64,000 nucleotides of DNA from Lysobacter prati (GCF_009765215.1 NZ_VLNV01000004.1:248001-312000), one strand, 5' to 3'; shown: positions 35,561 through 45,317, counted from the stretch's first letter. The notes: a model not told the origin generated them from the sequence alone. Numbers and translations: made by a program.

Positions 35561-36205
35561 TCAAACCTGGGCGTAGCGCACGAACGCGTGGATCGCCGAC
35601 AGAGTCTGGTAGTGCAGTTCAGCCAGCTGTGCGCGCTCGGCCTTGCTCAGCGGCTCCAGCGGCTCGGTGTATAGGTCGCTGTAGCTGCGGCGCCATCCCA
35701 GCACCAGCGCCGCATCCATCGGCACATCGGTGAAGTCGCCGTAGGGGCGCCGCGGGGCGATGTAGGGCAAGGGCGAGAACACCTGGCGGGTGCGCCACGA
35801 GGCGGCCTTGAGCAGCTTCAGGTGTTCCGGGGTGAGGCGGAAGCAGTCGCCATTCATGCCCGAACCTGGGGCGTCGAGGAACTGCGCGATGTCGCGCGGC
35901 AGGTAGTAGTCGCCGGGCGCGAGGCTGGCCTTCTCGACGAACTCCGGCAGCGCGAACGCGGCCTCGAGGAAGGCGCGCAGGCGATCGCTTTCGTCCGGTA
36001 GCGCCGTCATGCGCCGCAGCGACGCAAAGCCGTCTTCGTCCAGGTGCAGCGGCGTAACCGGATTTACGCAGGGGGCGTCGGTGTCGGTTGGCATCCAGTC
36101 GAAGCGGATTTCGCGGATCAGGTCGACATGTTCAGCAAGCAGCGGCACCGGCACGAAACCATTGAAGCCGCACAACGCGTCGTAGAAACGTTCCCGCTCG
36201 CCCAT
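35561..36205 (-). CDS. hypothetical protein
   Basis: A 214-residue soluble protein that I do not recognise. It is acidic in the first half, with an aromatic-rich segment PYGDFTDVPMDAALVLGWRRSYSDLY in the second half (quoted in part: DAALVLGWRRSYSD). The ATG at 36205 (MGERERF) is chosen; a GTG five codons upstream also opens the frame. No signal peptide or membrane segment. Confidence 0.65.
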   Translation of the reverse strand: MGERERFYDALCGFNGFVPVPLLAEHVDLIREIRFDWMPTDTDAPCVNPVTPLHLDEDGFASLRRMTALPDESDRLRAFLEAAFALPEFVEKASLAPGDYYLPRDIAQFLDAPGSGMNGDCFRLTPEHLKLLKAASWRTRQVFSPLPYIAPRRPYGDFTDVPMDAALVLGWRRSYSDLYTEPLEPLSKAERAQLAELHYQTLSAIHAFVRYAQV

Positions 36206-36347
36206 GACCTGCAACAACACTTCTGACGGGACGAGAAGTTGAGCGCAGCGAAGGCCGCGACCCCATCAGATTCGTCTGAATGTGCGCGGGAACAAGACGC
36301 GCCAAGCGTTATTCTTGCCGCTACCGCGTTGCTGTTTCGGAGGCCGC

Positions 36348-37211
36348 ATGGCCGCATTCCGAATCCTTGGACTATGGACTGCGATGGTCTTGGCGCTGGC
36401 CAATGGCCCCGCGCATGCCCAGGCCGCGATCGAACTGAGCCACGTGACCTTGGCCGATGCCGACTTCGGCAGCGACGCAGAACTCGGTGGCCGCGAGGAT
36501 GGCCTTCTGCTGCGCACGCCGAATTTCGACGTCGCCGGCGGCAGCTTCGCCGTCGCCGCCGACTACACCTATACGCATTACGACTACAGCGGACTGGCCA
36601 CGCGCGATCGCGACCTGCATCGACTGGAACTGCCACTGACATGGACCGGTGCCTCGACCACCCATGCCCGGATCGCGGTGATCCCGACCGCGGCAGCGTC
36701 CTCGAACGTCTTCAAGGACCTGTTCTCGCGCGGCGGCAGTGACGACTACTCGTTGTACGCCAACGCCAGCATCGAACGCCTTCCCTCCGGTGGCTGGGGC
36801 TGGCGCGCAGGCGCGGCCTATGACGACTCGTTCGGCGACAAGCGCGCCTATCCCGTGCTGGCGCTGTTGCACGATGGCGATGAGGTCACGCTCGAACTGG
36901 GCTGGCCGCGCACGCGCATCGACTGGCATGTGCATCCCAGCGTCGACCTCGGCCTCGACGTCGCCCCGGCCGGCGGGCGCTGGCATGTGGTCAGCGACGA
37001 GCGCGACGGTGCCGAGTTCTTCTACATCACCAAGGCCTGGCGCGCGCAGCTGCTGGCGCAGTGGGCGATCACGCCGCACTGGCAGCTCGACGCGATCGTC
37101 GGCTACGAGTTCGACCGCAGCCACGAGTTCGAGGACGACAACGGCCTGCGCATCGACGAAGACGTCGATTCGACGGTCCTGTACGGCGTGGACTTCGCGT
37201 ACCGATTCTGA
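36348..37211 (+). CDS. outer membrane beta-barrel protein (DUF6268-like)
   Basis: A 287-residue protein with a signal peptide (cleavage near AHAQAA) and alternating beta strands of a small barrel. It ends in YGVDFAYRF, the C-terminal aromatic signature read by the Bam machinery. A GGAGG 4 nt upstream supports the ATG. Resembles DUF6268 porin-like proteins; function unknown. Confidence 0.78.
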   Translation: MAAFRILGLWTAMVLALANGPAHAQAAIELSHVTLADADFGSDAELGGREDGLLLRTPNFDVAGGSFAVAADYTYTHYDYSGLATRDRDLHRLELPLTWTGASTTHARIAVIPTAAASSNVFKDLFSRGGSDDYSLYANASIERLPSGGWGWRAGAAYDDSFGDKRAYPVLALLHDGDEVTLELGWPRTRIDWHVHPSVDLGLDVAPAGGRWHVVSDERDGAEFFYITKAWRAQLLAQWAITPHWQLDAIVGYEFDRSHEFEDDNGLRIDEDVDSTVLYGVDFAYRF

Positions 37212-37222
37212 AACCAGCAACC

Positions 37223-37621
37223 CTAGTCGACGCCTTCGAGCGTCTGCTTCATCGCCTCCAGGCCTTGCTCGATCAACCCGGCGACCTTCGCTTCCAGGGC
37301 GTCAGGCAGCAGGTCGGCGATCCAGACCAGGCGCGTGCCGCCGTCGCCGGACTCGAAAGCCTGTACCGAGGCGTTGTGATGGGCAAACGGGTCATCGATT
37401 GCCGACCAGACCACCCGGCGCTCGCCGTCGTCGACATCGATGATGCGCTCGCGCACCGACATGCCATTGGCGAAGGTAATCGTGCGGACGTCGCCTTCGA
37501 GGTCGCATCGGGTGACAAAGCCGCGCACCAGCCGCTCATGAATGCGGCCCACGTCGCGCAACGCATCCCAGGCCTGCGCAGGCGGGACGGCGACCTGGAT
37601 CTCCCTGCGGATCGATGCCAT
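37223..37621 (-). CDS. SRPBCC family protein (polyketide cyclase/START-like)
   Basis: A 132-residue SRPBCC/START-like protein, starting MASIRREIQVAVPPAQAWDALRDVG and containing the usual GGTRLVWIADLLPDA late strand and a long C-terminal helix. Binds a small hydrophobic ligand; target unknown. Convergent with the barrel protein. Confidence 0.82.
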   Translation of the reverse strand: MASIRREIQVAVPPAQAWDALRDVGRIHERLVRGFVTRCDLEGDVRTITFANGMSVRERIIDVDDGERRVVWSAIDDPFAHHNASVQAFESGDGGTRLVWIADLLPDALEAKVAGLIEQGLEAMKQTLEGVD

Positions 37622-37790
37622 GCCACCACCTCCGGTCGAATACACGTGAAGACGGCAAGCTTGTTGCCGTGCCTGCGCGGAAGATAGCCCGCCAGCACGC
37701 AACCCGACGTGAGGTACGTTCTTCACCGACAGGAGCGCGACGCGTGCGATCGCCGTATCCTGTCGATCTGGCCAATCGGCGGAGCGCGCC

Positions 37791-38330
37791 ATGAGCACCC
37801 ACACCGAATACGACCCCGACGACAACTTCGCCCGTTCATTCAGCGCCGACGCCGACATCGACGAGGAAGCGGCGCTGGAAGCAGTGGCGTGGCAACTCCT
37901 GCTGCTGATCAATCCCGGCGACGAGGACGCGGCGACGCAGCAGTTCCAGGCGTGCCGCGATGCGCTCGACGAAGGCGAGGATCCGGTGGAACTGATCCGC
38001 GACGTGATCGACTGGAAGTCGGGTTTCCATGTCGAGGACAGCGACCCGGCCGGACTGATCGAGGTGCTGGACGAACTGGCATCGCGGTTCAACCTGCGCA
38101 TCGAATGGGGCGTGGAAGACCCGACCGACGAGGACTTCCTGTCCGACGCCGAGGTCCCGTCGCTGATCAACGTCGCCTACGACCGCCTGCGCGAACACCA
38201 CTACACCTTGTGGACCTGGGAAACCGGGCACGACACGCACGCCGGCTTCATGACCTTGCAGCGTGACGACGAAGCGTTGCGTGCCGTTGCCGGTGCACTG
38301 GGATTCCACGTGCGCCCCGGAGCGGGGTGA
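37791..38330 (+). CDS. DUF6630-like protein
   Basis: A 179-residue very acidic soluble protein. The late ETGHDTHAGFMTLQRDDEAL segment and general plan resemble DUF6630. Two WQLLLLINPGDEDAA-type helical stretches at the start. Function unknown. Confidence 0.65.
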   Translation: MSTHTEYDPDDNFARSFSADADIDEEAALEAVAWQLLLLINPGDEDAATQQFQACRDALDEGEDPVELIRDVIDWKSGFHVEDSDPAGLIEVLDELASRFNLRIEWGVEDPTDEDFLSDAEVPSLINVAYDRLREHHYTLWTWETGHDTHAGFMTLQRDDEALRAVAGALGFHVRPGAG

Positions 38331-38345
38331 TATATCGGTTGGCCG

Positions 38346-38855
38346 CTACTTCGCGGCCATCTGCGCAAGTTTTGCCACGGTGTTGAGGTTGCGCGCCGTA
38401 CCGGTTTTCGCCGCCGGGATGACCAGCTTCGAAGCGGCCATGCCTTCGCCGTAGTGCACGTAGATCTCGCGCTTGCCCAGTGCTATGTCCTCGTCGCCGC
38501 GGTGGCGCACGCCGGCCAGCGTGTCGGCCGGCGGTGCCGCGTCGAGGAAGATGGCCAGCGCGCGGTTCGGCGCGGCATCAGGAAACGGATTGTCGGCCAG
38601 CACCTGCGCCATCTCCGCCGCGGTGCGGATCGCCACGCCGACCGGCTTGCCGGCGTAACTTTCAAGCGCCGCCTCCAGCGCCGACTTGACCTTGCCGGCA
38701 TTGCCCGGCGCGTCGAACACGACATTGCCGCTGGCGATGTAGGTGCGGACGTTCCTGAACCCGGCGGACTCGCACAAGGCGCGCAAGTCGGCCATCGGCA
38801 GTTTGCCGGTACCGCCGACGTTGACGGCGCGAAGCAGGGCGATGTAGGTGGCCAT
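38346..38855 (-). CDS. DUF1697 domain-containing protein
   Basis: A 169-residue soluble protein with the DUF1697 pattern: TYIALLRAVNVGGTGKLPMADL at the start, TYIASGNVVFDAP, and KREIYVHYGEGMAASKL. Function unknown. The frame extends upstream to 38930 but the ATG giving MATYIALLRA is the family start. Confidence 0.88.
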   Translation of the reverse strand: MATYIALLRAVNVGGTGKLPMADLRALCESAGFRNVRTYIASGNVVFDAPGNAGKVKSALEAALESYAGKPVGVAIRTAAEMAQVLADNPFPDAAPNRALAIFLDAAPPADTLAGVRHRGDEDIALGKREIYVHYGEGMAASKLVIPAAKTGTARNLNTVAKLAQMAAK

Positions 38856-39070
38856 GTTGGCAAGGATAGCGGCGTGGGCGGGGCCGTCGCACTCGCGCGT
38901 ATCGGTCGCGATGATGCGCGGGCTCGCCACCCCCTACTCAGCCTCTTCTGATCTCCTGCGCGGCAACCGTCACGCGCTGATGATCGCCCTCGCAGAAGAA
39001 TCCGGGCCTGCATCGACTCGCTTGGAGCGTGGGCCCGAGTCGCGCAGACCACCGTTTTGTCGGGGGAGCC

Positions 39071-41464
39071 ATGCGCAAGCCGATCATTGGTGACACTGCC
39101 CCGCAGCCAGATCGCCCGATCGCCACGGCGGCTTGCCTTGACCACAAGCCATTGTCGATTGCGGTGCTGGTTGGCACGGCGTGGCTGATCGCACCGGATG
39201 TGGCTGGCGCACAGCAGTGCAAGGACCGCGGCGGCCTGGCGTATCTGGGCGTCACCGCCAACGAGGCGCGCTCGGTGTGGTTGTCCGCCACTGGCGCGGG
39301 CTCGTTCGAGCTGGAGTCGGCGCAGGGGAGCCAGACGGTCGACCAGTGGCAGCGCAGCCGACGCGGCCTGCGCGTGACGCTGTCGCCCGTCGTGTCCAAC
39401 GGCAATGGTGGCGTGCATCAGTTGCTCGTGATCGAAGGCAATCGACCCTGCATGATCGATTCGCAGAACCAGAAGGGTGGCATCACCTTTCCTTCATTCA
39501 TTCGGCTGCCCGAACTTCGGCCGCCCGGGGGAAACCGCCTGCCGGGCGGAGGCGACCTCACCACGCTCACGCCCTCGGTGTCTGGCGGCATTGCAGCGCC
39601 CATCGCCACACTGCCACCGTCGGGCGCGATGCCGACGCGACCCGGTCTCCCTGCTGCCCCACCTTCCGGCGCGATGCCGACGCGGCCCGGCGCTGTCGCG
39701 CCGCCCGCCGCTACGCTCCCGCCGACCGGTGCCATGCCGACGCGCCCCGCGCTTCCTGCAGCCCCGCCTTCAGGCGCAATGCCTTCACGGCCAGGCGCTG
39801 TCGCACCACCAGTGGCAACACTTCCACCCACCGGGGCGATGCCCATGCTTCCCGGAGGTGTCGCACCACCGATCGCCAGATTGCCTACTCCAGGCGTGAC
39901 GCCCTCACTACCCGGAGGCGTCGCAACACCGATCGCCACGCTGCCACCTTCAGGCGTGATGCCCTCGCTGCCCGGCGGTGTCGCACCACCGATGGCAACG
40001 CTGCCACCTTCAGGCGTGATGCCTTCGCTGCCCGGTGGTGTCGCACCACCGATGGCAACGCGTCCACCCGGCGGCACTACGCCCGCGGGTCCTGCCCTCC
40101 CTGCTGCACCGCCTTCCGGCGTGATGCCGGCACTGCCTGGCGGTGTCTCGCCACCATTGGCCACGCTTTCACCCTCCGGGTTGACGCCCACCCTTCCCGG
40201 CGGTGTTGAAACTCCGATCGCTACGCTGCCACCTTCGGGCGCGACGCCCATGCAGCCGGGCGGTGTCGCACCTCCCATTGCCGGACTGCCGCCGTCCGGC
40301 CTGACGCCAGGCTTGCCCACCACACCACCGACGACGGTGACCCCTGCGTTGCCAGGCGGCGTGGCGCCTCCCGTGGCAACGCTTCCGCCGTCGGGGCTCA
40401 CGCCCGCAGTCCCTGCACCGCCGGGCGTCGTGGTTCCACCCGTACCGACCACCCCTGTTACGCCAGCACCTGCGATCTACGACGCCATGCTGGCGCGCCG
40501 CGCGGCCCTGGCCCAAGGCGCCGTGAACTGTCCGGAGTGGGCGCGCGATGGACGCGCGAACGACGCCGGGGACGACACCGGTTGCGATCCATACGCTGCG
40601 GAGCAGGCGCAGTCAGGCTTCGGTCAATCCGTCCCGGTCACGCCGGGTCGTGAGTTCACAGCGCCCACGCGCTGGAACCTGTGGTTCGACGGCCGCGCGC
40701 TCGACACCTCCGATGAGCGACATGGACTCGATACGGACGGCAGCGGCAGTTACTTCACCCTTGGCGCCGACCGCCGTTACGGCAACGACGTCGTCGTCGG
40801 CGCAATGGTGTCGTACGAGCGCAACGAGAGCGACGGATTCGACGGCAACCTCCACCAGGAGACGGACGGCTATGGCATCGGCGCCTATGTTGCGCAACCG
40901 CTGTCGCAGCGATGGGCGATGGATGCCTCGGTGGTGTACTCGTGGTTGTCCAACGACTCCCGGATTGCCGTGCTCGATGGCAGCTACGACTCCTCGCGCG
41001 TGTCGCTGGCGTTGAACGCCACCGGGCAGTACCAGTCGGGCGAGTTCATGCTCCGCCCGAAGTTCACCCTCAGCTACAGCCATTACGACAACGATGCCTA
41101 CCAACTAGCCGGCGTCGTCTTCGACACGCCAGTTGCACTGGAAGTAGCCAGGGACAGCTTCGACAATGGCTCGATCGAAGGACTCCTGGAAGTGAGCAGG
41201 AACTTCCATACCGCGCGCAGCGTGGTGATTCCCTATGGCGAGATCGGCGCGAACTACGCCTTCATCCGCCCACAGGACGGCGGCATCCTGACATCCGACC
41301 TGCGCCTGGCCTCCACCTCTGCCTGGCTGGGATCTGCGCGCGTCGGAGCCCGCGCCCTGGTGTCGCAGGCGATGTTCGTGGAGGCAAGCGCGGGCTACCT
41401 CAGCCTGGGCCAGAGCGACAACGACGTCTGGGAGTTCCGGCTGTTCCTGTCGTGGGCGTTCTGA
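39071..41464 (+). CDS. autotransporter with proline-rich repeat passenger
   Basis: A 797-residue protein. An extended signal region (residues 1-47, hydrophobic core around AVLVGTAWLIA) leads to a small N-terminal domain (about 50-165). A proline-rich region of about 20-residue repeats, unit G-GVAPP-ATLPPSGV-PSLP, spans about residues 172-459. The C-terminal 270 residues form an autotransporter beta-barrel (RWNLWFDGRALDTSD to EFRLFLSWAF, ending in aromatic F). The stalk-like proline repeat is expected on the cell surface. The start ATG follows GGGGGAG. Confidence 0.88.
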   Translation: MRKPIIGDTAPQPDRPIATAACLDHKPLSIAVLVGTAWLIAPDVAGAQQCKDRGGLAYLGVTANEARSVWLSATGAGSFELESAQGSQTVDQWQRSRRGLRVTLSPVVSNGNGGVHQLLVIEGNRPCMIDSQNQKGGITFPSFIRLPELRPPGGNRLPGGGDLTTLTPSVSGGIAAPIATLPPSGAMPTRPGLPAAPPSGAMPTRPGAVAPPAATLPPTGAMPTRPALPAAPPSGAMPSRPGAVAPPVATLPPTGAMPMLPGGVAPPIARLPTPGVTPSLPGGVATPIATLPPSGVMPSLPGGVAPPMATLPPSGVMPSLPGGVAPPMATRPPGGTTPAGPALPAAPPSGVMPALPGGVSPPLATLSPSGLTPTLPGGVETPIATLPPSGATPMQPGGVAPPIAGLPPSGLTPGLPTTPPTTVTPALPGGVAPPVATLPPSGLTPAVPAPPGVVVPPVPTTPVTPAPAIYDAMLARRAALAQGAVNCPEWARDGRANDAGDDTGCDPYAAEQAQSGFGQSVPVTPGREFTAPTRWNLWFDGRALDTSDERHGLDTDGSGSYFTLGADRRYGNDVVVGAMVSYERNESDGFDGNLHQETDGYGIGAYVAQPLSQRWAMDASVVYSWLSNDSRIAVLDGSYDSSRVSLALNATGQYQSGEFMLRPKFTLSYSHYDNDAYQLAGVVFDTPVALEVARDSFDNGSIEGLLEVSRNFHTARSVVIPYGEIGANYAFIRPQDGGILTSDLRLASTSAWLGSARVGARALVSQAMFVEASAGYLSLGQSDNDVWEFRLFLSWAF
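39583..40446 (+). repeat. in-frame tandem repeats of about 60 bp
   Basis: Direct repeats coding for the proline-rich stalk. The units at about 39958-40017 and 40018-40077 are almost identical over 50 bp; flanking units are more diverged. Copy number is expected to vary by recombination. Confidence 0.85.
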
Positions 41465-42712
41465 TCAACGAGCCTGGCTCGTCGCGTCCGCGGGAACGGC
41501 GTCGAGTGCCTGCGCCGCATCACGCCGCGCCCACGCATAGATCAGCAACCCGAGCACCGCCATGATCGCGCCGACCACGCCGGTCGACGTCCAGCCGTAG
41601 CCTGCGGTGATCGCCATGCCGCCGAGCCAGGGGCCCAGCGCGTTGGCCATGTTGAAGGCCGAGTGGTTGGAGGCCGCCGCGAGCGTCTGTGCCTCGGCGG
41701 CGACGTCCATGAGGTGCGCCTGCAGGATCGTCGCCAGTGCGCCCATCGTGCCGACCGCGACCACCACCGGCAGCACCGTCCACACCGACCTGGCGGCCAG
41801 CGGGAACAGCAGCAGCACCAGGATCGACCACACCAGCACCAACGGCGCCGCGCGGAACTGCCAGCGATCGAACAGCCAGCCGCCGGCCACCGTACCGATG
41901 ATGCCGCCGATGCCGAAGGCGACCAGGCCGAAGGGAATGAAGGTCTCGGGCACGCCGGTGACGTTGACCAGCGTCGGTGCCAGGTAGCTGAAGACGGAGA
42001 ACATGCCAGCGAAACCAATCGCGCCGATGCCCAGCGCCAGCCACACCGGCTTGCGGTTGAAGTCGCGCAACTCGCGCAGCGCATCCGGGCGCGGTGCGTT
42101 CATGCCGCGCGGCAGTACGCGCATCGTCATCGCCACCGTCGCCAGTGCGATCACCGACACCAGCGCGAACGCCCAGCGCCAGCCGAACGCCTGGCCAAGC
42201 CAGGTGGCCAGCGGGTTGCCGACCAGCAATGCGATCGAAAGACCCAGCATCACACGGCCGACTGCGGCGCCGCGTTGCTCGGGCCGGCTGATGCGCGCGG
42301 CGACCAGCGCGGCGATGCCGAAGTAGGCACCGTGGGGCAGGCCGGCGACGAAGCGGGCCAGCATCAGCGTGTGGTAGTCCGGCGCCATTGCACTGGCGAG
42401 GTTGCCGACGGCATAGAAGCCCATCAGCGCCAGCAACAGGGTGCGCCGCGGCAGCTTCGAACCCAGGATGGCCAGCGACGGCGCACCCACCACCACGCCC
42501 AGCGCATAGGCGCTGATCACGTGGCCGACCTGCGGCTCGCTCACGCCCATGCTGCGGGCGATCTCGTTGATCAGCCCCATGATCACGAACTCGCTGGTGC
42601 CGATGGCGAAACCGCCCAGGGCCAGGGCGAATAGGATCAGGGCGACCTGGCGCGGCGAAAGAACGGGCGACGGCGCCGCGGCGGGCGCGGCGTGGGGGAG
42701 AGGGGCAGCCAT
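41465..42712 (-). CDS. MFS efflux transporter (AraJ/sugar-efflux type)
   Basis: A 415-residue, 12-helix transporter of the DHA1 type: GTSEFVIMGLINEIA in helix 1, GSKLPRRTLLLALM loop motif A, and HGAYFGIAALVAA in helix 4. Drug or arabinose-type efflux. The ATG at 42712 is chosen; an ATG at 42730 lies inside a perfect palindrome. The palindrome near its start may be a regulator site. Confidence 0.85.
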   Translation of the reverse strand: MAAPLPHAAPAAAPSPVLSPRQVALILFALALGGFAIGTSEFVIMGLINEIARSMGVSEPQVGHVISAYALGVVVGAPSLAILGSKLPRRTLLLALMGFYAVGNLASAMAPDYHTLMLARFVAGLPHGAYFGIAALVAARISRPEQRGAAVGRVMLGLSIALLVGNPLATWLGQAFGWRWAFALVSVIALATVAMTMRVLPRGMNAPRPDALRELRDFNRKPVWLALGIGAIGFAGMFSVFSYLAPTLVNVTGVPETFIPFGLVAFGIGGIIGTVAGGWLFDRWQFRAAPLVLVWSILVLLLFPLAARSVWTVLPVVVAVGTMGALATILQAHLMDVAAEAQTLAAASNHSAFNMANALGPWLGGMAITAGYGWTSTGVVGAIMAVLGLLIYAWARRDAAQALDAVPADATSQAR

Positions 42713-42721
42713 GTGGCCATT

Positions 42722-42738
42722 ATGCTGCATTGCAGCAT
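42722..42738. promoter_or_regulatory. 17-bp perfect palindrome upstream of MFS gene
   Basis: ATGCTGCA-T-TGCAGCAT, 10 bp before the chosen MFS start. Size and position fit an operator for a dimeric regulator, but no regulator gene is adjacent on this strand. Confidence 0.5.
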
Positions 42739-42941
42739 GTGACGGGGCCGTACTGGCGGGCCACAGCGTTGCGGCGGTTGGCGGGATATCCCCGCCGCCC
42801 TTAACCCGTCATCCCCGAGAAGGCGCGGACCCAGCGACTTTGTCCTGCCGGGGGCCCCCTAGGGCGTACGACTCCCCCGATTCGGACGACCCCGCACTTC
42901 GAGACGCCCAACCTCACGCCTTCCCACCATGGAGGCAGGCA

Positions 42942-43622
42942 ATGAATCGCGGTTGGCAACATTTCGGATCCCGGGCAGTGCGCTGGACGCTGGCCCTGCT
43001 GTTCCTGCTGCTTTGCGTGGCCATCTCGGCCTATGCCTTCACCTATATGTATCGCTACCACGGCCCCCAGGACTTCATGTCGGCCAAGTTCGTCCTGTCG
43101 GGCCTCGACGTGCCTGCGCACTTCATGGGCGCCGGCCTGGCGCTGTTGCTGGCGCCGCTGCAACTGAGCGCGTCGATCCGCCGGTTCGTGCCCCGCCTGC
43201 ACCGGCTCAGTGGCGGTCTGTATACCGCGGGCGTGCTGATTGGCGGCCTCGGCGGTCTGTCGCTGTCGACGCATGCCACCGGTGCTGCCGCGTCAGGGAT
43301 AGCGTTCGCCCTGCTCGCGATCGTCTGGATGAGCGTGACCGGCATCGGCATACGCCATGCGGTTGCCGGCGACCTGGCCCTGCACCGCCGCTGGATGATC
43401 CGCAGCATCGCCCTCACCGCCTCGGCCATCACCCTGCGGCTGACGCTCGGCATCGGCCAGGGCGTCCTGCACTTGCCGTTCGTGCCGGTTTACATCTTCG
43501 CCGCGTGGAGTTGCTGGACGGTCAATCTGGCGTTGTGCGAGCTGTGGCTGCGCTGGCCGTCGATCCGCGCGAAGTGGCTGTCCCCGCGCCCGCTATCGCG
43601 AGTCGGCGTCGGCCACGGTTGA
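42942..43622 (+). CDS. DUF2306 domain-containing membrane protein
   Basis: A 226-residue protein with six to seven hydrophobic helices, and DUF2306 motifs: the FMGAGLALLLAPLQL and RLHRLSGGLY pair and DLALHRRWMIRSIALT. Inner membrane; function unknown. The last 30 bp overlap the 3' end of the convergent AraC-type gene. Confidence 0.85.
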   Translation: MNRGWQHFGSRAVRWTLALLFLLLCVAISAYAFTYMYRYHGPQDFMSAKFVLSGLDVPAHFMGAGLALLLAPLQLSASIRRFVPRLHRLSGGLYTAGVLIGGLGGLSLSTHATGAAASGIAFALLAIVWMSVTGIGIRHAVAGDLALHRRWMIRSIALTASAITLRLTLGIGQGVLHLPFVPVYIFAAWSCWTVNLALCELWLRWPSIRAKWLSPRPLSRVGVGHG

Positions 43623-44711
43623 TGACCGCGTCTGGCGATACGCGCTCGGCGTCACCGCAAGCTGCCGCTTGAACGCGGCATTGAAGGTCGACTTGGAGGT
43701 GAAGCCGCAGGCGTAGGCGATGTCGAGGATGGTGCGCGTGTCGCCGGCATTTGCCAGGCAGGCGCGCGCCGCCTCGATGCGCTGGCGATTGATGTAGTCC
43801 CAGAAATTGCCGGCGAAGCGGCGGTTGATCACCGCCGACACCAGGTACTCCGGGTAGCCGCTGCGCTTGGCCAGCTGGCCGATGGTCAGGGCCGGCTCGC
43901 TGTAGAGCTGCTCGCGTTCCATCAACTGCGTCAGGCGCGCTTCGACTTCGGCAAAGCGCGGATCGTCGATGGTCGGCATGCCGGCGGGGGGCTCCTCCGC
44001 CGGCGGCACCTGCACCGCAACCGCCACCTGGCTCAGGCTGAGGTAGCCCACCACGAACACCCACGCCACGACTGCGCCGTAGATCAGCGGGTAGTCGATC
44101 CACGGGATGCGCAGCTGCCACTGCGCCACGGCGATGCACCAGATCACGATCTGCGATGCCGCCATCGCATCGATCCAGTGCAATGACATGCGGTCCGCAT
44201 CGGAGCGACGCTGCAGCAGTTCGCGGCGATAGCGGCGCACGCGCACCAGCCCCGCCACCACGTACGACAGGCTGTATGCGAACAGAAAGATGTCCAGCCA
44301 CGGCGCACCCGGCCAGTATCCGCCCGCCGCCAGGTCCGCCAGGAAGGCCTGCGTCTGCGTGCGATCCATCACGAACCACTGCGCGTTGACCGCCAGCGCA
44401 GCGACGAAGCCCAACAGATGCACGCAATCGCGCATACCCGGGGCGCGGCCCAGGGTCAGCGTCCGGACATAGAGGTAGAACGCACTTCCGTACAGGAATG
44501 GAAACAGCCCGACGAAGCGATACAGCTTGAGCAGTTCGATCGGGGATCCGTGGAAGTACAGCGCCTTCACCGCCAGGTCGAAGCCGATCACCGCAATCCA
44601 CGCCGCGAGCACGCGGTTGGCCTGCGCATTGACCGGCCGCCGCCATAGCGCGAGCGCCAGCAGCGCCGCCTGCGCGGCGCCGATCAGGAAGACGAGACTC
44701 CAGAAGTTCAC
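43593..44711 (-). CDS. AraC-type regulator with membrane sensor domain
   Basis: A 372-residue protein. About seven transmembrane helices (residues 5-240) are followed by a C-terminal AraC DNA-binding domain with two helix-turn-helix units (LTIGQLAKRSGYPEYLVSAVI and TILDIAYACGFTSKSTFNAAF). Probably senses a membrane or extracellular signal. The start is a GTG (MNFWSLVF). The open frame upstream is not conserved. Convergent overlap with DUF2306. Confidence 0.85.
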   Translation of the reverse strand: MNFWSLVFLIGAAQAALLALALWRRPVNAQANRVLAAWIAVIGFDLAVKALYFHGSPIELLKLYRFVGLFPFLYGSAFYLYVRTLTLGRAPGMRDCVHLLGFVAALAVNAQWFVMDRTQTQAFLADLAAGGYWPGAPWLDIFLFAYSLSYVVAGLVRVRRYRRELLQRRSDADRMSLHWIDAMAASQIVIWCIAVAQWQLRIPWIDYPLIYGAVVAWVFVVGYLSLSQVAVAVQVPPAEEPPAGMPTIDDPRFAEVEARLTQLMEREQLYSEPALTIGQLAKRSGYPEYLVSAVINRRFAGNFWDYINRQRIEAARACLANAGDTRTILDIAYACGFTSKSTFNAAFKRQLAVTPSAYRQTRSSTVADADSR

Positions 44712-44823
44712 GTGTTGGGGGCGGACCTGGCGAGGACCGCCGCATCTTGAAGCAAGCGGCGACGGACGGCGACTGCCGGCCCGCATATGGAGGACGCCTT
44801 CGTCCACCCGTAGAGTCTTGGTC

Positions 44824-45231
44824 ATGGACATGATGTCTCCCGCCACCGCCGCCTTGCTGGCCGACGCCATCCTGGTGCTCCACGTCGGCATCGTCGCCTT
44901 CGTCGTGCTGGGCGCCGTGGCGGTGCTGATCGGCGGCCTGATCGGATGGCCCTGGGTGCGCAGCTTCCGCTGGCGGCTGGCGCACGTGCTGTTGATGGTC
45001 TTCGTCGCCGCGCAGGCATGGCTGGGCGCGCTGTGCCCCCTGACCATCTGGGAGCAGGCACTGCGCGAGCACGCCGGGCAGGCGGTCTACCGCGAGTCTT
45101 TCATCGCCCACTGGCTGTCGCGGGTGATCTTCTTCGAAGCACCGTGGTGGGCGTTCGTCGCGGCCTATTCCGCGTTCGCTGCGTTGGTTGTGCTGGAGTG
45201 GGTGCTGGTTCGGCCGCGGCGTCGGGCCTGA
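44824..45231 (+). CDS. DUF2784 domain-containing membrane protein
   Basis: A 135-residue protein with four helices and the DUF2784 pattern: DAILVLHVGIVAFVVLGAVAV, a CPLTIWEQALRE segment, and a C-terminal helix near ALVVLEWVLVRP. Inner membrane, unknown function. Divergent from the AraC-type gene. Confidence 0.85.
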   Translation: MDMMSPATAALLADAILVLHVGIVAFVVLGAVAVLIGGLIGWPWVRSFRWRLAHVLLMVFVAAQAWLGALCPLTIWEQALREHAGQAVYRESFIAHWLSRVIFFEAPWWAFVAAYSAFAALVVLEWVLVRPRRRA

Positions 45232-45317
45232 AGACAGGGCTGACCCCCTCGCCAGGGTACTTGCGTTGACACGGAATGTCGGCCCGGATTGCGCCCGCGG
45301 CCGCCCCCGGAGCCGCC

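Noticed and set aside
39583-40446. CRISPR array
   Set aside because: Repeats are contiguous, in frame and code for protein; there are no unique spacers.
39418-40452. Glycine-rich 344-codon ORF antisense to the autotransporter
   Set aside because: It is the mirror of the proline codons of the repeat region.
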